A stretch of DNA of 44,124 bases, taken from assembly GCA_029554345.1 (NCBI GenBank), contig JAKPJF010000073.1, forward strand, positions 1 to 44,124, in the 5' to 3' direction. This document shows, piece after piece, positions 23,647-32,539 of this stretch. A program made the translations under genes and the position numbers. Every line of letters starts with the position of its first letter. Position 1 is the first letter of the stretch. Origin of the DNA: Spirochaetota bacterium. Lineage in GTDB: Bacteria > Spirochaetota > UBA4802 > JAFGJZ01. A model generated the notes under the pieces. It was given only the letters and a program-made list of their open reading frames with translations, had not been told where the DNA came from and did not search any database.

Positions 23647-24648
23647 TTAGAACTGTGTCATTCGAACGCTCATCACTGTAACAAGTTTTTTATTCCGCAA
23701 AATAGATACTCTCGCATTGCCGTGACGGGCGAAAATAAAAGCAATTTCCTTTCCGCCGTCAGTATTGGCAGAATAACAAAGCCTGTTTCCGAAATCATCC
23801 TCAACATAAGCTTCTACAAGCGACATATCGCTCTTTTTCATTTCATATTTTACAAGCTCATATGAGTTATAAAGATGCTCCTTTATAGGGAAATAAGCAA
23901 CTTTGAGCTTAACTGTCATACCTGAAGATATTGAAGTGCCCGCACTTACAGACTGCTCAAGAATTTGACCGCTTAAATCAGGCGAGTCCGTATTGACGAT
24001 TTCCTGCTCTACCACGCATCCTTTTGAAACAAGAAGATCATAAACAAGATCAATCGACTGACCCTTGATGTCAGGCATCAATGCGTCAGAAGCGCTTCCC
24101 GACGAAACCAGAATATTTACACGCAGACTGTGCGGCACTTTTTCGCCGGCGGCAGGACTCTGCTGAAGAACAATACCTTCGGGCTTATCGGAAGGCATAT
24201 AAGTCACAACACCAGTCAAAAGAGAAACGGTTCTCTGACCTGTATGAAGATTGAGAAGCTTGGTTTTCGCGCTTGAAAGCGGAGAACCTATCAGAGACGG
24301 AACTTCAACCTCAAGCTCATTTCGGCTCACAACAAGAGTAATGCGGCTGTTTTTAGAAACCACTTCACCGCTCTGGGGATCCTGACGGAGAATAACACCG
24401 TCTTCTATATCAAAAACATCTTCATATTTAATTTCCGGCTTCAGAGAATTTCTTTCGAGAATATTATAAACAAAAGTAAATTTCTCACCGGTTAAAGAAG
24501 GTACAGTAACCTTTCCTGCCGGACGGGTTCTGATTATTATCATTATAGTTGAAGCGAATATAAACAGGTTGAAATATAGAAACAAAAGAAGAAATATTCT
24601 TTTATGCCTTACCAAAAATCTTTTTATCTTTTCGATAAAATTACTCAT
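23647..24648 (-). CDS. Membrane-anchored protein with three PASTA domains, no kinase domain
   Basis: A 333-residue protein with a basic cytoplasmic start, one span (FLLLFLYFNLFIFASTIMII) and three PASTA-like repeats: about 43-112 (KVTVPSLTGEKFTFVYNILE), 113-182 (EVEVPSLIGSPLSSAKTKLL) and 188-255 (DALMPDIKGQSIDLVYDLLV). Each ends with a P-x-(S/A)-G-x-x-V/I-x-x-x-S pattern. Residues 256-333 form an unassigned tail. PASTA domains bind peptidoglycan fragments. In Ser/Thr kinases they sit after a kinase domain and in PBPs after a transpeptidase. Here neither is present, so it is a cell-wall sensor or scaffold of unknown partner. AGAGG lies six bases before the ATG. It stands between the GNAT/ATP-grasp genes and rpsP. 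Confidence 0.88.
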   Translation of the reverse strand: MSNFIEKIKRFLVRHKRIFLLLFLYFNLFIFASTIMIIIRTRPAGKVTVPSLTGEKFTFVYNILERNSLKPEIKYEDVFDIEDGVILRQDPQSGEVVSKNSRITLVVSRNELEVEVPSLIGSPLSSAKTKLLNLHTGQRTVSLLTGVVTYMPSDKPEGIVLQQSPAAGEKVPHSLRVNILVSSGSASDALMPDIKGQSIDLVYDLLVSKGCVVEQEIVNTDSPDLSGQILEQSVSAGTSISSGMTVKLKVAYFPIKEHLYNSYELVKYEMKKSDMSLVEAYVEDDFGNRLCYSANTDGGKEIAFIFARHGNARVSILRNKKLVTVMSVRMTQF

Positions 24649-24730
24649 TACGAACCTCTGGGATTATCTTTACAGGAAATGCCGCAAAAAGGGCGGACGC
24701 TTGGATTAATGCTGAAACGGTGCGGTAGCG

Positions 24731-25222
24731 TCAAGCATTAATTCCGGCAACAATGCGGGTATAAATAAGCTTTCCATCCCCCGGAGCATAAAAATTCTCA
24801 ATAAAAGCTTCCTGATAGAAACCATTTGAAAGATAAAAGCGCCTCGTAGGAGCGTATTGATCTTTCGATGATGTTTCCGCATAGATTCTTCCGCCGCCGG
24901 TCTTACTAACCTCAGAAACGGTTTCCTCCAGCAGTTTTTTCCCGATTCCTTTTCCCCGGAGAGACTCATCAACCGCTATCCAGTACAAGTCGTAGCTTGA
25001 TTCCGTTCCGCCGATATGACCGAAACATGAATACCCTGAAGTAAAATCCCCTTCATCGGCAAAAATGAATTTATAATCGGATTTTTCCTTTTTTTCGAAA
25101 TTATCTGATACCAGTTCAACTGCAATCTCTATTTCATCAGCATTAAAGAATGAACTGGATGAAACTATACGTCTCACATTTTCTATGTCAGCTTGATTTG
25201 CCCTGTAACGGAAATTAATCAT
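24731..25222 (-). CDS. GNAT acetyltransferase linked to two ATP-grasp genes
   Basis: A 163-residue single-domain GNAT. The acetyl-CoA loop is clear: DLYWIAVDESLRGKGIGKKL, a classic R-G-K-G-I-G, and the family end is RRFYLSNGFYQEAFIENFYA. The ATG overlaps the stop of the ATP-grasp gene before it by four bases, and that gene overlaps the next in the same way, so the three proteins are made in a coupled way. The likely logic is that two ligases make an amide or peptide and this enzyme acetylates an amine of it or of a precursor. No substrate can be read from the sequence. The PASTA gene follows 82 bases later. Confidence 0.88.
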   Translation of the reverse strand: MINFRYRANQADIENVRRIVSSSSFFNADEIEIAVELVSDNFEKKEKSDYKFIFADEGDFTSGYSCFGHIGGTESSYDLYWIAVDESLRGKGIGKKLLEETVSEVSKTGGGRIYAETSSKDQYAPTRRFYLSNGFYQEAFIENFYAPGDGKLIYTRIVAGINA

Positions 25223-26202
25223 CTCAATATCCTGTTTTTCACAATTAAATCAACTAGTCCGGTATAAGAAATTCCTTCGTTCAGGCTTGCCGCCGCTATT
25301 CCGCTATCCGGTGAAAGACATGGATTTGCATTTATCTCAAGAACGTAAATATTTCCGTTATCATCGACACGGAAATCAACTCTCGCATAACCGTTCAGCG
25401 AAAAGAGTTTCGCCGTATCAAGCGTAATTTTTTTCAGCCTTTCAATCAAAGCTGAATCGCCGGGAGAAAAATCGAATGTTCTGCACGAAGTAGAATATTC
25501 TTCAGTGTCATCAACCCACTTGGATTTATAGCTCATAATGTTATCGCCGGCTTTTGCTGCATTCCACGTCATCTCAGCAGGGTGAAGCACTTTCAGGTTT
25601 CCATCCAAATCCGTGATAACTGAGATATTAAATTCTCTGCCCGAAATGAATTTTTCCGCGAAAATATCATTACCGAGAACTGCTCGTTTCTTTTCAAATA
25701 ATTCAACCGCCGTTTCATGGGAGTCAAAAACAAATACCGACTCGTCATCTATTCCGATTGAAGCATGTTCCCAATATGATTTAATTATATAACGGCATCC
25801 GTCAGGAAGAGCTTTTTTAATTGCCGAATAGTCCATCCACTCAGCAGTAGGTATTCCTGCCGAACGCATAATTTTCTTGGACGCGAGCTTATTTGATGTA
25901 ATAAATAATGTCTCAGATGAATTTCCGGTATAGGAAATCTTCATCGAATCAAAAAGAACAGGCGCATAATGAATAAAAATACCCCTTCCCTCAATGGATT
26001 CCACAAGATTGAAAATGAAATCGAACCGCTCACGCATAAGATTTTCTCTTACTGAAGGGATATCGAGAGAAAAAGGAAGAACCGAACTTTCAATTGAAAG
26101 AGAAGCAAGAGCGGCTGAAACACTTTCTATCTGCTCAAAGGTATCAGCTACATCAGGATTGTCGAAAGAATCGGCCGAATCGTGAACTATCAAAGCTTTC
26201 AT
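25219..26202 (-). CDS. ATP-grasp ligase of the D-Ala-D-Ala ligase type (second of a pair)
   Basis: A 327-residue ATP-grasp protein related to Ddl/carboxylate-amine ligases. Recognisable parts are the N-terminal FDFIFNLVESIEGRGIFIHY, the ATP-binding strand YIIKSYWEHASIGIDDESVF, FAEKFISGREFNISVITDLD, and the C-terminal metal-site region ARVDFRVDDNGNIYVLEINA followed by N-P-x-L (D and E/N ligands). True Ddl enzymes have G-x-x-E-D-G-x-x-Q/A and A-G-(I/V)-P-x-x motifs; some of these are absent, so another amino acid or peptide is a likely substrate. It is coupled by four-base overlaps both to a second such ligase and to a GNAT. The two ligases differ enough to be separate steps. Confidence 0.85.
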   Translation of the reverse strand: MKALIVHDSADSFDNPDVADTFEQIESVSAALASLSIESSVLPFSLDIPSVRENLMRERFDFIFNLVESIEGRGIFIHYAPVLFDSMKISYTGNSSETLFITSNKLASKKIMRSAGIPTAEWMDYSAIKKALPDGCRYIIKSYWEHASIGIDDESVFVFDSHETAVELFEKKRAVLGNDIFAEKFISGREFNISVITDLDGNLKVLHPAEMTWNAAKAGDNIMSYKSKWVDDTEEYSTSCRTFDFSPGDSALIERLKKITLDTAKLFSLNGYARVDFRVDDNGNIYVLEINANPCLSPDSGIAAASLNEGISYTGLVDLIVKNRILR

Positions 26203-27176
26203 CGGTTCACCTTTCTTGAAATAGCCGAATTAATAATTTTCGATATAAGTTCATTATACGAAATGCCGTTCATACGGCAAATTATAGGAAGATCAGAATC
26301 ATCAGGATTCAATCCGGCAAGCGGATTCACTTCAATAAAATTCGGTCTGCCCGACGCGTCGCATCTGATGTCGATGCGTCCTCCGTCGCGGCATTCAAGA
26401 GCGCGCCATGCGTCAAGAGCAAGCGAATAGACTTTCTGCTCAATGGGATCTTTTATAAGAGAATATCTTATATTGCTTTTATAATTAGCCTTGTTCTCAT
26501 AGGAATATGATTCTTCCACACCTTTTTCAAAAAGAATTTCCATTCCGCCGATAACTTCGGCATTTTTACCGGTGCCGGTTATACCTACGGTAAATTCCCT
26601 TCCCGGAAGATATTCTTCAACAAGTACCGGCTGATTAAACTTTTCTAGAAGAAACGCAACCGCCCTTTCAAGCTGTTCCCTGTCTTCAATGAAAGAAGCC
26701 GATCCAATCCCTTTGCCGGTACCTTCCGCAACAGGTTTTGCAAACAGCGGATAATGAAGGTGCATTTTTTCAAGATCTGTTATATCATAAACGCAGATAA
26801 AATCTGCTGTCGGAATACGCGAATCACGTATAACTTTTTTGGTAAGCGCTTTATGAAGCGTTAAAGCCAGAATAACCGTATCCGAAAATACATAATCCAC
26901 GCGGTAAGCATCGAGAAGAGCCGGAATCTGCGCTTCACGTCCAGCGCCGTACATTCCTTCAGCTATATTAAAAACCATATCGGCAGTTTTTCCGGCTGAG
27001 AGAAATTCAACCAGTGCGAACAAATTTCCAATGCGCTCGGTTTTAAAACCTGCTTCTTTAATAGCCGATTCTATCGCATATATAGTATCCTCTTTATCAA
27101 ACTCGGCTGTCTCTTCATCGCTGTAGCCAAGCTTGCGGTAATCATCTCTGAGGTCATAAGTTAATCCGAATTTCAT
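26199..27176 (-). CDS. ATP-grasp ligase of the D-Ala-D-Ala ligase type (first of a pair)
   Basis: A 325-residue protein read from the ATG at 27176, chosen because GGAG lies five bases upstream; a TTG five codons earlier is also in frame. It begins MKFGLTYDLRDDYRKLGYSD. Segments include DMVFNIAEGMYGAGREAQIP (Ddl-like second strand), PLFAKPVAEGTGKGIGSASF (ATP-lysine and glycine loop), LVEEYLPGREFTVGITGTGK and the metal-site end GGRIDIRCDASGRPNFIEVN followed by P-L-A-G-L-N-P. The glycine loop and E-V-N-P-L-A-G-L are kept well. It leads the three-gene set ligase-ligase-GNAT. It is too different from housekeeping Ddl to take a murein role for granted, and no mur genes are near. Confidence 0.85.
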   Translation of the reverse strand: MKFGLTYDLRDDYRKLGYSDEETAEFDKEDTIYAIESAIKEAGFKTERIGNLFALVEFLSAGKTADMVFNIAEGMYGAGREAQIPALLDAYRVDYVFSDTVILALTLHKALTKKVIRDSRIPTADFICVYDITDLEKMHLHYPLFAKPVAEGTGKGIGSASFIEDREQLERAVAFLLEKFNQPVLVEEYLPGREFTVGITGTGKNAEVIGGMEILFEKGVEESYSYENKANYKSNIRYSLIKDPIEQKVYSLALDAWRALECRDGGRIDIRCDASGRPNFIEVNPLAGLNPDDSDLPIICRMNGISYNELISKIINSAISRKVNR

Positions 27177-27248
27177 CACAACTCCAATCAATAAGTATTA
27201 CGATACTTCAAGCGCGTATTAATTCTTCAAGCTAATTTTAAAACTATC

Positions 27249-27276
27249 TTGACTTTTATCTTTATCCGGATATTTA
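27249..27276 (+). promoter_or_regulatory. Candidate promoter for the YkgJ-type gene
   Basis: TTGACT (27249-27254) and, after 16 bases, TATTTA (27271-27276) lie 19 bases before the ATG at 27295. A second possible -10, TATAAA at 27275-27280, is at 20 bases. The match is moderate. Confidence 0.35.
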
Positions 27277-27294
27277 TAAAACAGGGTTAACCAA

Positions 27295-27807
27295 ATGCTT
27301 GAAAATCTGCTCTCACCCGAAGACTGCAGCAAATGCCCCGACAAATGCTGCAAATTTACCGATCCGTCGCACCTGCCTATTCTCACAGAGACAGAATTTA
27401 AAAATATACATAAAGACGGAATCGCATATAATCAATTAGGGAATCTCTTTCAATTAAAATCTTCTGAAATAAATTCTGAAGGTAAAACAGTATGTCCGTT
27501 TCTTGTTGAAAACAAAGGATGCGAACTTAAACATCATCCGTTTGAATGCGAGATCTGGCCGTTTTACGTAATGCGTTTTTCCGGCAATGTAGTCATTGCC
27601 GTTTCGCCCAACTGTCCGGCAGTCAACGGAAAACGTTTTGAAGATATACAAAAAACCGTTAACGACGGACTTTCCGACTGCATACTCGGAATGATTAAAG
27701 AATATCCCGGATTGATTGAAGATTATTATGACAACGCAGTTATAATAAAAGTAATCGGTGAAGAAACCGTAACTGAAGGAAAGAAAATATTTCTTCCTAA
27801 AGAATAA
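27295..27807 (+). CDS. YkgJ-family cysteine-cluster protein
   Basis: A 170-residue soluble protein of the Fe-S/zinc chelating CxxCxxCC family. Cysteines occur as C-S-K-C-P-D-K-C-C at residues 11-19, later V-C-P-F-L-V-E-N-K-G-C, then H-P-F-E-C-E-I-W-P, and C in SPNCPAVNG: the expected eight-cysteine arrangement. Metal binding is likely, and the family has been linked to Fe-S radical or protein demethylation functions, but no function is firm. It is alone on the plus strand between the ATP-grasp operon and the next minus-strand gene. AGGG lies about eight bases before the ATG. Confidence 0.85.
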   Translation: MLENLLSPEDCSKCPDKCCKFTDPSHLPILTETEFKNIHKDGIAYNQLGNLFQLKSSEINSEGKTVCPFLVENKGCELKHHPFECEIWPFYVMRFSGNVVIAVSPNCPAVNGKRFEDIQKTVNDGLSDCILGMIKEYPGLIEDYYDNAVIIKVIGEETVTEGKKIFLPKE

Positions 27808-27827
27808 AATAATTCCATCATCAACTT

Positions 27828-28268
27828 TTACTTTTTCACAATACCGATGTTATCAATATCATTATCATCAATTTCATCAGAATAAACATCAAGAAACGGC
27901 TGCTCTTTTTTAATTCTTTCTTCAATGCTCATTCTGCCAACAGCATCCTCTCCGTATTTATTGAGAAAATCTCTCCGGCCTAATTGATGAATCAATTCAT
28001 CAATAAAACACATATCATCATAATTAGAAATGTAATCAGTCAATTCATCTTCAAAAGCTTTAGTTGCATAATAACATCCGTCTTCTTTAAATTTTTCAAT
28101 ACAGTTTTCAAGCTGAAAATCCTTATAAAATGAATATAAATACTGCTCAATTTCATCAAACTCTTTTACTCTTTCGTCATAATTTCGCGGTCCGTTGACC
28201 ATAAACTCGCCTAAAAAAACAAGCTTCAAAAGACTCCGGTATTGCTTATTCGTCAGATTAATTTTCAT
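27828..28268 (-). CDS. Conserved acidic protein of unknown function
   Basis: The 146-residue product is best read from the ATG at 28268 (MKINLTNKQYRSLLKLVFLG); a GTG four codons earlier is in frame, and the nearest GGAG is about 11 bases before the ATG. It is strongly acidic, helical and soluble: YDERVKEFDEIEQYLYSF, FEDELTDYISNYDDMCFIDE, and a C-terminal acidic end with DDNDIDNIG. The opening L-T-x-K-Q-Y-R-x-L-L-x-L-V-x-L-G-E and the R-Y/M-S-x-E-E-R-I segment recall a family of hypothetical proteins that I have seen in spirochaetes, but I have no function. It is convergent with the YkgJ gene, with 20 bases between the stops. Confidence 0.7.
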   Translation of the reverse strand: MKINLTNKQYRSLLKLVFLGEFMVNGPRNYDERVKEFDEIEQYLYSFYKDFQLENCIEKFKEDGCYYATKAFEDELTDYISNYDDMCFIDELIHQLGRRDFLNKYGEDAVGRMSIEERIKKEQPFLDVYSDEIDDNDIDNIGIVKK

Positions 28269-28397
28269 AAAATTCTTCACTCCAAAATCATAAGGTTACA
28301 TAGAACAATATTGTTTTTCAATATCAAATTTTTTTTTAATAAAGTTAGCACAAACATCACAATACTGCAAATATAAAAGACAATAGATATATTATTA

Positions 28398-28425
28398 TTG
28401 ATTTGTCCATTAGTTTTGATATAAT
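28398..28425 (+). promoter_or_regulatory. Strong sigma-70-like promoter for the hybrid sensor kinase
   Basis: TTGATT (28398-28403) and a perfect TATAAT (28420-28425) are separated by 16 bases, and the -10 is preceded by TGA, as in extended -10 promoters. It is 33 bases before the start codon at 28459. Confidence 0.7.
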
Positions 28426-28458
28426 CATAAAGCATAAATCTCATTAAAAGGATAGATT

Positions 28459-30960
28459 ATGTCAGAGCGGATTAATCAGAAGCCGGCAAAGTTTTTTTCA
28501 AAGATATCGCTCCAGAACAGCATAATTATCAGCAGCACAATTTCTGTCCTGATTCCCTTTGCATTTGCAGCAGTTTTTCTATACAATAAACTTTCGAATG
28601 ATCTCGTAAACCAGAGCAAAGAAAAATCAGCACTCATCGCAAACGATCTGGCGACATTGGTCGACAACACACTCTCAAGCGAACTAAAAATAATATCCGC
28701 AATTGCCGCCGACAAACATATCGTCAATGAACTTTATTCAGGAGAATATGCCGAACTTGAAGAGAATCTTTCATCAATGTTTAAAGAAATGGGGCATGAT
28801 TATATTTCTTTTTTCATTACCGACGAAAACGGAGTTATAAAAGTCGATTTACCCGAAGGAGTGCGTATCGGACTTAACCTTTCAGATAGAAATTATTTTA
28901 CAGCCTCAAAACAGGGTAAGGCGAATGTAAGCGATCCGATATTTATACGCGGTCCTTCGAGCTCGAAATGGACTGGTATTCCGATGCTGATTACCGCCGC
29001 TCCCATAAAACGCAACAATCAATTTATAGGCATGATTGCGATAACACATGAACTGAGTGCCATCAGCTCAAAAATGAACAATATCAAACTGGGAAAAACC
29101 GGATATCCTTTCATTATCAATGCTGAAGGCATGGCCATAATTCATCCGAATCAGGAATTGGTTATGTCCGTTAATATAAATAGCGAACCTGGCATGAATC
29201 ATATTTCCACCTGGCTGAAAGAAAAGAAACCGCTTGCCGGAAATTATACATTCCGCGGAACCGAGAAAATTGCAGGATTCGCACCGCTAAAAACAAAAAA
29301 CTGGTTTATCATTTTCACTCAAAACCGCGATGAAATAATGAAGCCCGTAAACGAAATGCTGATGAGCATTATGTTTATCGCTGTTATTTTTGCAGGTATT
29401 GCAGTTATTTTAATAGTATTCTTTTCAAAGAGAATAAGTTCACCCATAGAAAGCTTTGTTGATTTGCTAAGACAATTTACAACATACACAGATGAGTTTG
29501 TGATCGGAATAAATGCTGATAAAAAAATAATATTCGCGAATCCGTCCGCCGCTAATTTTTTCGGAAAAACAATCGATGAACTTATAGGCACCAATCCGAT
29601 TTTCAACATCACTAATAAAGCATCAGATCAGAAGATATGGCAGAAACTTGACAGCGGTCTGCCGTGGACGGGAAGGATAAGTTCCGGCATCAACACACCG
29701 AATGAAATGATATTCGAGATAACAGTCATTCAGGTAAAAGACAATAAAGGAACTGCCTCCGGCTACCTCGAATTCGGCAGAGATATTTCTAATGAAATAG
29801 TTCAGGAGAAACGGATACTGCAGGCACAGAAGATGGAAGCAATAGGAACTCTCGCCGGAGGTATCGCGCACGATTTCAACAACATACTGACCGGCATATA
29901 CGGATACATAGACCTTTCACTTCTTTCTCTTGATAAACCGGATGAAACTTCTAAATACCTCAAGGAACTGGAGAAGGCTGCCAAACGGGCCGGAGATTTA
30001 GTGAATCAAATACTCACTTTCAGCCGTCACTCAAAACCCGAATTGCAAACAGTTGTTCCAAAAGAGATAGCAAAAGAAGTAATCAAACTTATCCGCGCTA
30101 CAACTCCCGCAGAGATAGGCATTGAATCAAAACTCGAAACCGATACGCCGATATTTGCCGACCCCACGCAAATACATCAGGTTATACTAAATCTTTGCAC
30201 CAATGCCATCCACGCGATCGGAAACAATCATGGAGATATCAAGATCGCCGTTGAAGACATTATCATAGATCATGTGTTTGCGGAAAATCATCCGGGATTA
30301 AACCAGGGCAAACATGTTCTGATAAGCATTTCCGACAGCGGATGCGGAATATCTCAGGATGCAATTGATCACATTTTCGACCCGTTTTTTACAACAAAAC
30401 TGAATGGAAAAGGAACAGGTCTCGGTCTCTCTGTCGCGCATGGGATTATACACAGCATTGACGGTATAATAACCGTTTACAGTGAATTAAAAAAAGGCAC
30501 CGTTTTCAATGTCATTATTCCGGCAACCGACAGAGCTCATTCCGAATCCGAACCTCATGGAAACGCATTGATGTCCGGCAGTGAAAGCATAATGCTGGTT
30601 GATGACGAACAACCGATTGCAAATTCACTTGCTAGCATTTTAAGAAGCGCGGGATATATAGTTACAGAATTTACGGACAGTCAAAAAGCACTTGAAAACT
30701 TTAAGAACAATTACAATAACTATGATTTGGTCATTACCGACTATTCAATGCCGAAGCTGACCGGAACGGATTTAGCAAAAGAAATTAAGCACTATAATGC
30801 TTCTACGCCGGTTATTCTTATGTCCGGCTTTGTAAACAAAAACATGGAAAACAGTTCAAAAGAACTTGGCGTTGATGTGATAGTAAACAAACCGGTCAGC
30901 GCAGTCAAACTTACTGAACTGATGAGAAAGATTTTGGATAAGAATGAAACTAAAAGATAA
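28459..30960 (+). CDS. Hybrid sensor histidine kinase (dCACHE-PAS-HisKA-HATPase-REC)
   Basis: An 833-residue hybrid kinase. Order: span 1 (about 22-45), an extracytoplasmic double-CACHE-like sensor (about 50-290, with FFITDENGVIKVDLPEGVRI, GTEKIAGFAPLKTKNWFI), span 2 (about 295-322), a PAS domain (about 340-445), HisKA with phospho-acceptor H471 in GGIAHDFNNIL, HATPase (N-box NLCTNAIHAI; D-S-G-C-G-I; GKGTGLGLSVAHGI), and a C-terminal receiver with phospho-acceptor D761 in DLVITDYSMPKLTG and K in the N-K-P-V-S end. It would sense a small extracellular ligand and pass phosphate to a partner regulator, which is not next door. AAGGA lies before the ATG. It is monocistronic with its own promoter. 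Confidence 0.93.
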   Translation: MSERINQKPAKFFSKISLQNSIIISSTISVLIPFAFAAVFLYNKLSNDLVNQSKEKSALIANDLATLVDNTLSSELKIISAIAADKHIVNELYSGEYAELEENLSSMFKEMGHDYISFFITDENGVIKVDLPEGVRIGLNLSDRNYFTASKQGKANVSDPIFIRGPSSSKWTGIPMLITAAPIKRNNQFIGMIAITHELSAISSKMNNIKLGKTGYPFIINAEGMAIIHPNQELVMSVNINSEPGMNHISTWLKEKKPLAGNYTFRGTEKIAGFAPLKTKNWFIIFTQNRDEIMKPVNEMLMSIMFIAVIFAGIAVILIVFFSKRISSPIESFVDLLRQFTTYTDEFVIGINADKKIIFANPSAANFFGKTIDELIGTNPIFNITNKASDQKIWQKLDSGLPWTGRISSGINTPNEMIFEITVIQVKDNKGTASGYLEFGRDISNEIVQEKRILQAQKMEAIGTLAGGIAHDFNNILTGIYGYIDLSLLSLDKPDETSKYLKELEKAAKRAGDLVNQILTFSRHSKPELQTVVPKEIAKEVIKLIRATTPAEIGIESKLETDTPIFADPTQIHQVILNLCTNAIHAIGNNHGDIKIAVEDIIIDHVFAENHPGLNQGKHVLISISDSGCGISQDAIDHIFDPFFTTKLNGKGTGLGLSVAHGIIHSIDGIITVYSELKKGTVFNVIIPATDRAHSESEPHGNALMSGSESIMLVDDEQPIANSLASILRSAGYIVTEFTDSQKALENFKNNYNNYDLVITDYSMPKLTGTDLAKEIKHYNASTPVILMSGFVNKNMENSSKELGVDVIVNKPVSAVKLTELMRKILDKNETKR

Positions 30961-31075
30961 AAAGTTCTTTCCGGCTTTGATTGACTAAATAGAAATTGAT
31001 TACGGCAATTTAAAGCAGATACTTATTTTTTTAATTTTCAGAGAAATGTATCAGGTGAATACCATCATTATACAT

Positions 31076-31678
31076 TTAATCTAAATCTAATCTATTGCAA
31101 TAGTCCAATTCAATATCAATAAGAGAATGCCTTTTAATCTTTCTTTTTAGCAATAAACGGTCTTTATATTTTATTATTTGTCCATTTATTTCATAAGTCA
31201 TTTCAATATTCATCCATATCTCATTATCAAACAATATGTGATGATCTATTTTTGGATAATAAAAATGTCCTATCATTTCACCAGATATTAAGGGAGTTTC
31301 AATAATATTGTCAACAGAGATGTTCCATTGATCGTAACTGCAAAGATCGGTATTATAATGTATCTTTTTATTATCTTTCTCGATTTCACAACTAAATTGC
31401 TTTAACTTAAATTGATATCGATTTGTTTCATTAGTTATATACAAACCCGATGTTAGGGAGTATGCTAAATTTGTCTCACCTTTCAAATATGAGTAATAAT
31501 TTGTGCGGGGATAAGCTAACTCTACTTTTATTCCATTATGATTGAATATAACCAATTTAACCATACTGTTACTGTCAACATACCATTTTTCAGGATATCC
31601 GAAAAAGACATTTATACAACATATTGTTATCAATGATATTACTATAAGAGAAATTAATATATATCTTTTCTTTATCAT
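31076..31678 (-). CDS. Membrane-anchored protein of unknown function
   Basis: A 200-residue protein with a basic N-terminus and one membrane segment (ILISLIVISLITICCINVFF), so it is an exported or inner-membrane-anchored protein. The rest is beta-rich, with many aromatic residues (YPEKWYVDSNSMVKLVIFNH; FHYPKIDHHILFDNE is similar to the middle). It ends KRHSLIDIELDYCNRLDLD. I do not recognise a family. AAGG lies eight bases before the ATG. The gene is in a minus-strand run of small, AT-rich genes (31076-33553) with short gaps, which may be a recently acquired or fast-evolving group. Confidence 0.6.
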   Translation of the reverse strand: MIKKRYILISLIVISLITICCINVFFGYPEKWYVDSNSMVKLVIFNHNGIKVELAYPRTNYYSYLKGETNLAYSLTSGLYITNETNRYQFKLKQFSCEIEKDNKKIHYNTDLCSYDQWNISVDNIIETPLISGEMIGHFYYPKIDHHILFDNEIWMNIEMTYEINGQIIKYKDRLLLKRKIKRHSLIDIELDYCNRLDLD

Positions 31679-31736
31679 TTTATTAACCTTAAATCATATT
31701 GATAGATTAATATGAAAATAATCAATCATGTAAATA

Positions 31737-32399
31737 TTATCTTAGAAATAGAATTTCAAATATTCCGACTTCTTCAATGACATTATTTAAAAGCCATTTA
31801 TTTCCTGATCGTTTATAAAAGTATAATTCACGATGTTTAATATCATCAAAACTTCCTCTCAAAAGATTACCATCTGAATTAGAATAATATTTTCTGCCCT
31901 TATAGCAGACACACACAGCAAAACAATCCTTGTTATTATCAATTGAATCATTTATCCTGACAAATTCAATTTCTATATCGTGGGCAGAAAATTTATAAAT
32001 TACTTCACAGCCCATGCTTTCAATTATATCCACAATCTTCTGATGAAACTCCCGGCTTAACGAATTTTTATATCTGCCCAGTTTACGTTTTTTAACTATA
32101 TTATGATAACCCAAAAATAATTCTTCAGCATATTTTTTAATTTTTGATGTATCCCATGCCTTATCAAGTTTTCTGGCTTTATTAATTGCAATTTTCGACG
32201 AAAGGAAACGCACTATATAAATAACAGAAAATATGATAGAATAAAGCCCCACCAATACCCAGATAATTAATAAAACTTTATCTTTAGGTCTTTTCATGGA
32301 GAAGTTATACAACTGCATACAATATTCAAAGATAAAACCAAGAAATACAAAAATAAAAAACAAAATCACATTAAACTTTTTTTGATTCAGTATAATCAC
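31737..32399 (-). CDS. Two-span membrane protein with a possible Tim44-like domain
   Basis: A 220-residue protein from a GTG start at 32399. Two spans lie in the first 70 residues (VILFFIFVFLGFIFEYCMQL; VLLIIWVLVGLYSIIFSVIY). The rest fits the Tim44-like/putative lipid-binding fold: a helix EELFLGYHNIVKKRKLGRYK, the beta-strands CEVIYKFSAHDIEIEFVRIN and CFAVCVCYKGRKYYSNSDGN, and an end with E-L-Y-F-Y-K-R-S-G-N-K-W-L-L-N-N-V, similar to the E-x-W-x-F-x-R-x-x-x-x-W-x-L-x-x-I ending of that family. The function is unknown. It is one of a run of four minus-strand genes. Confidence 0.55.
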   Translation of the reverse strand: MIILNQKKFNVILFFIFVFLGFIFEYCMQLYNFSMKRPKDKVLLIIWVLVGLYSIIFSVIYIVRFLSSKIAINKARKLDKAWDTSKIKKYAEELFLGYHNIVKKRKLGRYKNSLSREFHQKIVDIIESMGCEVIYKFSAHDIEIEFVRINDSIDNNKDCFAVCVCYKGRKYYSNSDGNLLRGSFDDIKHRELYFYKRSGNKWLLNNVIEEVGIFEILFLR

Positions 32400-32539
32400 C
32401 CGTTAGAATATTACTCAATTCAGATTAAAACTGCAAAACATATTATGTCAAGCATCTCGACGACCCGGATACACTTCATAAACATTGATCAACAGTACGC
32501 ATAAATTATATTATATTCATACAAATAAATAAAAATTGC

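Noticed and set aside
25219-27176. Two housekeeping D-Ala-D-Ala ligases (ddl)
   Set aside because: They differ strongly from each other, are coupled to a GNAT and are away from cell-wall genes, so the ddl name was not used.
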